Source of the DNA: Paenibacillus sp. 598K
GTDB lineage: Bacteria > Bacillota > Bacilli > Paenibacillales > Paenibacillaceae
Direction of reading: 5' to 3'
DNA length: 38,586 bases
Assembly (NCBI RefSeq): GCF_003851045.1
Contig: NZ_BFBX01000150.1
Span: forward strand, 6,026 to 44,611
Below are positions 32,395-38,586 of the stretch, in pieces (the first letter of the stretch is position 1; every line of letters begins with the position of its first letter). The notes below the pieces were generated by a model that ran no database searches, was not told the DNA's origin, and worked only from the letters and a program-made list of their open reading frames with translations. The position numbers and the translations under genes were made by a program.

Positions 32395-35300
32395 CTACGC
32401 CCGGACAGCATCGCGTACGCGAACCGTAATTGTCGTCCCGCGGTCGGGCTCGCTCTCTATCTTCAAGGGTGTCCCGTATTCGTAGTGCAGGCGTTGATTA
32501 ATATTCAGCAAGCCCACGCCTCTGACATCGCCCGCTTCCCTCGCCTCCAGCAAGCCTTGTCTCTGTGATGGCTCGATACCGAGTCCATCGTCGGACACGA
32601 TGAACAGCCAGTCCGCCTCGGATCGTCGCGCTGTCAAGGTCACTGTCCCGCCCTCCATGCGATCGCCGATGCCATGGCGGATCGCATTTTCAACCAGCGG
32701 CTGCAGCAGCAGCGGCGGCATGCGCACTTCCAGCGCGCCTGGCGCGATATCGGCCACGAACTGTATCCGTCCCTTGAAGCGGGCGCGTTCAATATTGATA
32801 TACGTCTGGATCAGCTTGTACTCCTCGGCAAACGGAATTCGCTCGTCGGTGTTGCTGAACCGGAAGCTGCCTCGCAAATAGTCAGCCAGATCGGTAATCA
32901 TGCTGCGCGCCCGCTCCACGTCCCGATAGCTGGAGGCGACGATGCTGTTTAACACATTATAGAGGAAATGCGGCTTGATCTGCGATTGCAAGAACGCGAC
33001 CTCCAGATGAACGGCTTTGGCAAGCGATGCCTGCAACGCCAGCAACCCGCCGATCCGCGCCTTTAACTCCTCCTGATCGAACGGCTTCAGCAAATAATCG
33101 TTGGCCCCCGCCTTTAACGCAGTTAACCGGTCCTGGTGATTAATGTTGGCCGTCACCATCAAGATCGGCAATTCCAGCAGCGAATACCGCTTCCGTATCT
33201 CCTGACACACCTCGTAACCGGACATGCCCGGCATCATCAGGTCGAGGAGGACCAGATCGATCTTGCCTGGCCGATCCAGCTGCTCTAGCGCCTCATAGCC
33301 GTCCTTGACGGCAATCACACGATAATCCAACGTTTGCAAAATATCGAGCAGCACCTTCAGATTGACATATTGGTCATCGACGATAAGTACGGTATGCTTG
33401 CCGCTCTGTTGCGATTCGTACGGCGTGCCGAACGAAAAGTCCGCTTCCTTGGATTGCAACGACAGCTTCGAAGCGTCAGCTAGCGCGAGCGAGGCAGCCT
33501 CCGAAGACCTCGCCAGTCCTTCCTCCGCCAGCGGCAAGATTAAAGTGAACGTCGATCCCTCCCCTATGGACGACTCGACTGTCAAGGTGCCATTCTGCAG
33601 CTCCGCCAGCTGCTTTGCGATCGGCAGACCAAGCCCGTAGCCGCCGCGTCGGTCGTCCTCCCAGGCCTGGAAAGGCTCGAACACGTATGGGATTTTATCG
33701 CTCGCGATGCCCGCTCCCGTATCCTGCAATGCCAATTCGATCCATCGCCCCCGTACAGCGGCCGTTATCGTCACGCGCCCATGATCGGTGTGCTTGATCG
33801 CATTATCGAGCAGATTGCTAATAATCTGGGCCAATCGGTTCTCATCTGCCAGGGCAGGCGGCAAGCTAGCCGGTACTTCATTGATGACCTGGATATTGCG
33901 TTCCTGACTCATATAAGCGTACGTGCGCACTTGCAGCTCCACAGCGGCCCTTACATCGACGGGCATCGGCTCGACCCGGAGCTGTCCCTGCTTCAGTCTG
34001 GACAGATCGAGGATGTCATAGACGAGCTGCGACAGTCTGCCCATCATGCCGACGATCAGCTGGAGCTTGTCTTGCTGCTCGGCCGTCGGCGGCGTCGACG
34101 CATCGTCGAGCATCGATTGGGACAGACTCATCACTCCGTGCAGCGGCGTTTTGAACTCATGGGACGTTCTGGCGAGGAATTCATCCTTCAGCTTATCGGT
34201 CGTCAGCAGTTGTTCCGACAGCTCCTCGATGCGATGGAAGGCATTGGAGAACCGCAGCGACATCAGGAGCGCCAGCATGAGCAGGAACAGGAACGGCTCG
34301 AATGGAATCGTCGTATAGATGGGCTGCCCGAAGTAGAGGTTCATATTTTGCTTGAGCGCCGTTATATTGACCGCTACTGCGGCGAATACCAGATACGGGC
34401 TTCCTTCCACTTTGTCCAGCGCCGCTTTGACAAAAATATAAATGGCATACCCTTGATAAAACGCAATATAGAACGTCGTTAAAATGCGGAACGGTTGCGT
34501 ATTAATCGCCGGCGCGAATAAAAGGTAGAGCAGCGCAAGCAACGATCCGAGGGCTACACCGCTGCGGACGATCCACATGGAGCAATACGCACGAAAGGTG
34601 GTCTGGACATACAGCGCAAACCCGATGCCTACGCCTACCGCGGAAAGCACTTGAATCTGTATGTATAGCCAGAACGGCAAATCGCCGAAAATGTGCAACA
34701 GCATGCGCTCGCCTCTGACGCTTGTAAACAACGCAACGCCAAGGCACATCAAGCCAAACACGAGCGACGAACGATCCTTTTTCCGTTGGGCATACAATCC
34801 GGTAAAGTACAAACCGATGATGAGAAATGCGGTAATGGTCACCCAATCGTAAGCCTTGGCTCGATCATTCAGCCGTATAATCTGCTCCGCCGTTCCGAAA
34901 TAAATGGATTCGACGATGCCGCTGTCTGCGGGAAAATCATAATTGGCGACATGGATGATGATCTCATTCCAGCCCGCGCGCATCGGGGAAAACCCGACGC
35001 CAGGCTTCATCAGAGCGCGATACGACGCCTCTCCCCCCGGCTGCCCGCTACGGATCACCTCTGCGCCGTTGACCAGAAGTCGATGACTGAGGAGGATCGA
35101 GCCTGTCTTCATGCCAAAAACCGGGCTCGGATCGCTGATCCAGACGCGCAGTCGGTACGTCCCGCTGCCTCGGATATCCATCGCCTGCGACCAGGAGCCC
35201 GGCACCTGGATCCCCTCGAATGGCAGCCCGGTTTGCGCACGCGAGGCGACATCCTCCGGACTTAGCAGCTCGTTGGGATAAAACTCCCACTCTCCATCGA

Positions 35301-35466
35301 GCTTGATGACGCCTCCCTCTGCAAAATCCCATGTACTCAAGTCTATCGCCCCGTTAACCGCAACAGGAGATGGCTTGTCAAGCCAGGAGCTATAGAGCAG
35401 CAACGCCAAGCACACTGCCACTAACAGGAGCGAGGTTGCAAGCAGCGCCAGGATACTTTTTTTCAT
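32395..35466 (-). CDS. Double-kinase hybrid sensor, paralogue of the one at 24352-27507
   Basis: The 1023-residue protein has an N-terminal anchor helix, a DISM-type extracellular domain (about 30-195; LDGEWEFYPN, VPGSW), seven membrane helices (about 208-405), HisKA/HATPase (SHEFKTP, His436; NLLDNAIKH), a receiver (Asp742 in VLLDLMMPG, Lys794 in YLLKPF) and a C-terminal LytS-type kinase (His833 in QIKPHFLYNVLNS; LVENAIRHG). The domain order equals that of the kinase at 24352 over the full length, so they are paralogues. ATG 35466 is preferred over GTG 35475 because AGGTGG lies 5 bases ahead. It is 24 bases behind the REC-BTAD regulator gene, its likely partner. Confidence 0.9.
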   Translation of the reverse strand: MKKSILALLATSLLLVAVCLALLLYSSWLDKPSPVAVNGAIDLSTWDFAEGGVIKLDGEWEFYPNELLSPEDVASRAQTGLPFEGIQVPGSWSQAMDIRGSGTYRLRVWISDPSPVFGMKTGSILLSHRLLVNGAEVIRSGQPGGEASYRALMKPGVGFSPMRAGWNEIIIHVANYDFPADSGIVESIYFGTAEQIIRLNDRAKAYDWVTITAFLIIGLYFTGLYAQRKKDRSSLVFGLMCLGVALFTSVRGERMLLHIFGDLPFWLYIQIQVLSAVGVGIGFALYVQTTFRAYCSMWIVRSGVALGSLLALLYLLFAPAINTQPFRILTTFYIAFYQGYAIYIFVKAALDKVEGSPYLVFAAVAVNITALKQNMNLYFGQPIYTTIPFEPFLFLLMLALLMSLRFSNAFHRIEELSEQLLTTDKLKDEFLARTSHEFKTPLHGVMSLSQSMLDDASTPPTAEQQDKLQLIVGMMGRLSQLVYDILDLSRLKQGQLRVEPMPVDVRAAVELQVRTYAYMSQERNIQVINEVPASLPPALADENRLAQIISNLLDNAIKHTDHGRVTITAAVRGRWIELALQDTGAGIASDKIPYVFEPFQAWEDDRRGGYGLGLPIAKQLAELQNGTLTVESSIGEGSTFTLILPLAEEGLARSSEAASLALADASKLSLQSKEADFSFGTPYESQQSGKHTVLIVDDQYVNLKVLLDILQTLDYRVIAVKDGYEALEQLDRPGKIDLVLLDLMMPGMSGYEVCQEIRKRYSLLELPILMVTANINHQDRLTALKAGANDYLLKPFDQEELKARIGGLLALQASLAKAVHLEVAFLQSQIKPHFLYNVLNSIVASSYRDVERARSMITDLADYLRGSFRFSNTDERIPFAEEYKLIQTYINIERARFKGRIQFVADIAPGALEVRMPPLLLQPLVENAIRHGIGDRMEGGTVTLTARRSEADWLFIVSDDGLGIEPSQRQGLLEAREAGDVRGVGLLNINQRLHYEYGTPLKIESEPDRGTTITVRVRDAVRA

Positions 35467-35490
35467 CGTCTCCACCTCATCGTCGGCAGC

Positions 35491-36633
35491 TTAGGAAGGG
35501 TTGACTTGCCGATACAGTCTCAGCGTCGCCGCCTCCAGCCTGGCTCCCAGCTCCCTGCTTACCGTCTGTTCCAAGCGCTGGTAAACACGACGCGCCTCGT
35601 GACGATTGCCCATCGCCAGGTACGTCTCGATCAGCCTGCGTCCGTCCGCTTCCGAGTCAGGCGCTGCTCGCAGCAGCCATTCCATGCTGTCCACGGCCAG
35701 CGTCGTCTCCCCACGATTGTAAAAATAGGTCTGGAAGCGGCGCAGCGCATGGACGCACGCAGCGTGCAGCTCCATACGCTTGGCCTCCGCCCAGCGAAAA
35801 TCGCTGGTCGCCATATACGGCCCCCGGTACAGCCGCTTCATCCGCTCATATCCGTGCAGATTCAGTTGCTCCTCCGTCAAGACTTGCCGGATCGTCTCTT
35901 CCAGCTCGGCTACATCCGAAGCGATTCGATGCTGCTTGGCGACGAAGGCTTTGTCGATACGCTCAATCTGAATCGGTACTTGATACTCGGCCAGCGTTTT
36001 CCTTAAATACGACAGGCAAGTGTACAGATAGGTTTTGGCCTTGCCCAGATCATGCTCAGGCCATAATGCCTCGATGATCAGCGCCGTGTTGACCGAAGCG
36101 CCCTGTTGATGGAGCAAGAAGGCGCACAGCTCCTTTTCCTTCGTCGTCTTCCATGGCAAAAGGGAGGTCGCGTCATCCGACAGCTGGATACGGAACTCCT
36201 CAAAAAAGTGTATGTAGGGGAAGCTGTTTAGCGGTCCGGCTAGGCCAACGCTCGGAGCCGGCGCCGACAACGCCTGGATGCGGGCCAGCGTTTGTTGCAG
36301 CCGTGCCGGTGTGAAGGGCTTGAGCAGATAGTCGATCGACTGAATCTCAAAAGCCTCCACCGCATATTCGGCGTAGGCGGTCGTGAACACGATGGGGATC
36401 CCGGGCCGCAACTGCTTGATCCTCCGGGCCGCCTCCATCCCCCTCATCCCCGGCATATGAATATCCAGAAACACCGCATCTACTGGATCGAGGTCGGGAG
36501 ACTCCAGGGCGTCCAGCGCTTGCAACGGATTGGCATAACGGCCGACAACCTCGACCGGCCCGACCTGCTCGAGCAAAATCTCCAGCAGGTCCAGCGCATC
36601 TTCTTCGTCGTCTATGAGCACGACACGATTCAT
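35491..36633 (-). CDS. SARP-type response regulator (REC plus BTAD)
   Basis: The 380-residue regulator has a receiver (Asp9, Asp57 in AVFLDIHMPG, Lys105 in YLLKPF), a winged-helix DNA-binding part (about 150-220; WKTTKEKELCAFLLHQQ, LYTCLSYLRKTL) and a bacterial transcriptional activator domain of helical repeats to the end (LNLHGYERMKRLYRGPY, AMGNRHEARRVYQRL). This is the SARP/DnrI-like fold fused to a receiver, as in the SAPR group of Gram-positive bacteria. ATG 36633 follows AAGGAG; 95 in-frame codons upstream are repeat-like, GC-skewed and not coding. It is operonic with the hybrid kinase and may control the surface-protein gene (inference). Confidence 0.9.
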   Translation of the reverse strand: MNRVVLIDDEEDALDLLEILLEQVGPVEVVGRYANPLQALDALESPDLDPVDAVFLDIHMPGMRGMEAARRIKQLRPGIPIVFTTAYAEYAVEAFEIQSIDYLLKPFTPARLQQTLARIQALSAPAPSVGLAGPLNSFPYIHFFEEFRIQLSDDATSLLPWKTTKEKELCAFLLHQQGASVNTALIIEALWPEHDLGKAKTYLYTCLSYLRKTLAEYQVPIQIERIDKAFVAKQHRIASDVAELEETIRQVLTEEQLNLHGYERMKRLYRGPYMATSDFRWAEAKRMELHAACVHALRRFQTYFYNRGETTLAVDSMEWLLRAAPDSEADGRRLIETYLAMGNRHEARRVYQRLEQTVSRELGARLEAATLRLYRQVNPS

Positions 36634-36670
36634 CTCTTCAAACTCCTTACGTAAACGGCATGCGACCGCC

Positions 36671-36698
36671 AGCATACTTGCTTCGAATCTACTTCCAA
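36671..36698 (-). promoter_or_regulatory. Possible promoter of the SARP-type regulator gene
   Basis: Minus-strand TTGGAA (36693-36698) and TATGCT (36671-36676) are separated by 16 bases. Each matches four of six consensus bases. Confidence 0.35.
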
Positions 36699-36985
36699 TC
36701 TCTCCCCTATTCATTCGACAAAATGCGACCAAATCCCTTGCGCAGGCAAGAAGGAGTGGTGGGAGACGCAGCGAAGGGGCGAGGCGGGGGGATAACGGCG
36801 AGCGCTGCGGGCGAGTGTTGCGGGCGCGGCGACAAACGGCGAGCGTGGCGGACAAGTGTTGCCACTTCCCAGACTTGGGTGGGTAGTGGGAGCCGAATCC
36901 GCGGGATGGGACCACCACCGCTTACGGTGAGATAGCACAGCTGGTAGGAATCGGGGCGGCTACTCACGTGCGGGGATGGGGAGAA

Positions 36986-37027
36986 GACGCCTGGACTTGT
37001 GCCATATTTCGCACAAGTCCAGGCGTC
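36986..37027. other. Perfect 17-bp hairpin at the edge of the tandem array
   Basis: GACGCCTGGACTTGTGC (36986-37002) and GCACAAGTCCAGGCGTC (37011-37027) are exact reverse complements around the 8-base loop CATATTTC. No T-run follows on either strand. Confidence 0.85.
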
Positions 37028-37180
37028 ACACCATCTACTGGCCCATTTTGTGCCATATTTCGCATAAGTCCGAGCGCCACACTGTCTACTGACCCATTTT
37101 GTGCCATATTTCGCATAAGTTCGGGCATCGCACTGTCTACTGGCCCATTTTGTGCCATATTTCGCATAAGTCCCGAAACT
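36997..37180. repeat. 51-bp tandem repeat, about 3.6 units
   Basis: Units begin TTGTGCCATATTTCGCA at 36997, 37048, 37099 and (partial) 37150, exactly 51 bases apart. The period is 17 codons, so all frames repeat a peptide; this is not a gene. Confidence 0.9.
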
Positions 37181-37267
37181 GCAATGGCATGTACCGTTTA
37201 CCGAATCACTACCGTTCACTCACTCCCCATATTCCATTTGCACGTTACAAACTAGTAGTCGACATCA

Positions 37268-37954
37268 TCATAACCAATCTAGACTTTGGATCGCGCCAAG
37301 GTACTCATAGCGGTCCACTCGGTTGGATGTTCCGCTATGAACCGCACGAAGCTTGCCTTTACGGACCAATTCCCGGCAATATTTTATGATCGTATGTCTA
37401 TGCAATTCCAGTTCGCTGGCCGCATGACCAGGACGGACAATCCGGTTCTTGCGAACCGCATAGCGTATCAACTGACGTTCAATTTTGCCGAAAGCCTGCG
37501 CTTCCGAACGCTGATTCTTATCTGGCGCTGTCAAAAATGTCGCTAACACCGCACGCAGCATCGAGATTACAAACTGCGGATTCTCCTTCATCTCGTCCAG
37601 CGAGATTGAGAACACCAGATACTGCTGCGATTGGAGGAACAATTGTCGGTTGAGATCCAAGCGGTACTTGGTACGGTCTTTGCCATGAGAACCATAGTCC
37701 ATAATTTCGAACGCGATACGCATGCTGCCTGTAATCCAAACAAAATCCAAAAAGTAGGAACGCCCGCGCCAATCCTTGACTTCATACTCCGGGTGCAGGT
37801 TGTTGAAGTGACCCATGAGCGTCCACCAAATGCTCTCTGCAAAAAGCTTATTGCCGTATCCCAGACCTCGTCTTAGTGCATCCTTGCGTTCTCCCTCCCG
37901 ATGCTTTAGATGCCATGTAATCCATTGCTTGTGTTCTTTTTCGAAGCTGCTCAT
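37268..37954 (-). CDS. Conserved hypothetical protein with PD-(D/E)XK-nuclease-like core
   Basis: The 228-residue protein has an Arg/Glu-rich N-terminus (KHREGERKDALRRGLG), then a region resembling the PD-(D/E)XK fold of DUF559-like proteins: HPEYEVKDW, YFLDFVWI (Asp), IAFEIMDYGSHGKD (Glu), and LNRQLFLQSQQYLVFSISLDEM as strand-helix-strand. A basic C-terminal part (about 160-228; RYAVRKNRIV, LELHRHTIIKYCRELVRKG) looks like a helix-turn-helix. The usual EIDGYGxH motif of similar proteins, as I remember it, reads EIMDYGSH here. It may bind or cut nucleic acid; that is inference. ATG 37954 follows GGGAGGCG. Confidence 0.6.
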   Translation of the reverse strand: MSSFEKEHKQWITWHLKHREGERKDALRRGLGYGNKLFAESIWWTLMGHFNNLHPEYEVKDWRGRSYFLDFVWITGSMRIAFEIMDYGSHGKDRTKYRLDLNRQLFLQSQQYLVFSISLDEMKENPQFVISMLRAVLATFLTAPDKNQRSEAQAFGKIERQLIRYAVRKNRIVRPGHAASELELHRHTIIKYCRELVRKGKLRAVHSGTSNRVDRYEYLGAIQSLDWL

Positions 37955-38285
37955 GTTATCGCCTCCCTTGGACTAAAAAACGCCTCGAAGCTCCTGCCGA
38001 TAGGCAGAATCCTCGAGGCGTGCTTCGCCGCGCAAACCGTCGCAAAAGACGGTCATTTATTGTTGATCCCAAGCCAGGAGCGGTTGACTCTGTACGGTTG
38101 ACTCTGTACGGTTGCTCCATTAACTTCTCGATTGCATCACTATAGCTATCTTATCCAAAAATATGAAAAACCTCAAGTCGAACATATTGACCGACATAGT
38201 CTAAGTTTTGAAGATCCCCGCCGCTCGATCCATCATACTCAGCAGTTTCTAACGATCCCCTACCCCAACTCCCAATCGTCCTGCT
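37955..38285. other. Intergenic stretch with terminator and a 14-base direct repeat
   Basis: No gene seen. It contains the terminator at 37975-38021, a hairpin ACCGTC-N6-GACGGT near 38037, and two adjacent copies of GGTTGACTCTGTAC near 38083-38110. Confidence 0.5.
37975..38021 (-). terminator. Terminator upstream of the 37954 gene
   Basis: ACGCCTCGA and TCGAGGCGT (9-bp outer stem) enclose a second hairpin CTGCC-GATA-GGCAG; on the minus strand a T-run of six follows. It ends transcription coming from the gene at 38286. Confidence 0.75.
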
Positions 38286-38586
38286 TCAACCGAATCCCGT
38301 GCTGCTCGTCGGCTCGGGGATTTTGCCGCCGAAGCCGCCAGCGCTGTTGCGCACCAGACCAGCCATAGCTTTCAGTCGGTAGCCAATGCTCTTGAACTTG
38401 GACGGCTTGACGATGACCGCTTCCCCCGGTACCTCGCCGCTTCGGGAGTGGTAGATCTTGATCCCCTGCTCCTGATACCGCTTCAGCACATGCGTCAGGT
38501 CCTGTTGTATCGCATCGGTCCGAAGGATGATCCGCTCGATCCCCTGCTTGCGCAAAAACAATGCCGACGGCATATCCTGCGGCAGC
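38286..38586 (-). CDS. Hypothetical protein, N-terminus beyond window
   Basis: The last 99 codons of a gene are visible; its frame stays open to the window edge, and the internal ATG at 38573 has no clear ribosome site, so the true start lies outside. The readable part (LPQDMPSALFLRKQGIERII, DDLTHVLKRYQEQG-like QDLTHVLKRYQEQG, AGLVRNSAGGFGGKIPEP) looks like the C-terminus of a soluble protein, with a Gly-rich tail ending SSTGFG. From memory it resembles hypothetical proteins of Paenibacillus; function unknown. Confidence 0.6.
   Translation of the reverse strand, partial: LPQDMPSALFLRKQGIERIILRTDAIQQDLTHVLKRYQEQGIKIYHSRSGEVPGEAVIVKPSKFKSIGYRLKAMAGLVRNSAGGFGGKIPEPTSSTGFG

Larger units (their letters stand above)
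36634..37267. other. Intergenic region, GC-skewed and repeat-rich
   Basis: Beyond a possible promoter (36671-36698) the stretch contains a purine-rich region with a 41-base imperfect repeat (AACGGCGAGCG at 36794 and 36835) and a 51-bp tandem array (36997-37180). I see no gene: open frames here are translations of the repeats. Confidence 0.55.

Noticed and set aside
36997..37180. CRISPR-like array
   Set aside because: The units are contiguous 51-bp tandem copies without unique spacers, and no cas gene is near.
36707..37219. 170-codon minus-strand frame with repeated KYGTKW peptides
   Set aside because: The 51-bp array is a multiple of three, so all frames stay open and repeat a peptide. There is no start signal, and the frame runs into GC-skewed spacer.

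Overview
The window reads as chromosomal DNA of a moderately GC-rich member of the Paenibacillaceae, most likely Paenibacillus or a close relative (inference). Support comes from AGGAGG-type ribosome binding sites, B. subtilis-style promoters, a large SLH-domain surface protein, 7TMR-DISM hybrid kinases, and intergenic repeats of the type common in that family. I saw no phage, transposase, CRISPR array or tRNA. Most genes lie on the minus strand; a plus-strand block runs from about 14.2 to 23.2 kb.

Layout. (1) 1-5557, minus: a possible single transcript of an unknown protein, a TIM-barrel sugar-phosphate isomerase-like protein, an OmpR-type response regulator, its histidine kinase, and an ABC ATPase with two ABC-2 permeases (the last cut by the window edge). 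The last five genes resemble peptide-antibiotic sensing and immunity modules of the LanFEG/CprABC type. (2) 5655-6416: a small lipoprotein and a small AT-rich membrane protein. (3) 6712-15957: an allantoin-utilisation locus. A NitT/TauT-type ABC importer, allantoinase, allantoate amidohydrolase and ureidoglycine-glyoxylate aminotransferase form one minus-strand operon. It diverges from a PucR-family regulator, and a TTGGT-N7-ACCAA dyad lies between them. (4) 15958-17652: two repeat-rich spacers around a small secreted protein, then a DoxX protein. (5) 17874-23201, plus: a PrpR-N-type regulator, a KdgT-type permease, a DUF1537 acid-sugar kinase and a PdxA-like dehydrogenase. This looks like a complete D-threonate-type (four-carbon acid sugar) catabolic unit, with twin operators before the permease and a cloverleaf-like palindrome inside the operon. 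(6) 23315-24181: a VanY-like D,D-carboxypeptidase. (7) 24352-36633, minus: a SARP-type (REC-BTAD) response regulator and a giant double-kinase hybrid sensor, then a 1529-residue GLUG/Ig-like/SLH surface protein, then a second double-kinase hybrid sensor. Strong terminators separate the units. (8) 36634-38586: a GC-skewed spacer, a 51-bp tandem repeat containing a perfect 17-bp hairpin, a protein with a PD-(D/E)XK-like pattern, and the 3' part of an unknown gene.

Most notable are the surface-protein locus enclosed by two paralogous double-kinase sensors with one SARP-type regulator, the allantoin operon with an ABC importer in place of a PucI-type permease, the sigma-54-activator-like regulator that lacks its sigma-54 contact motif, and several structured repeats.
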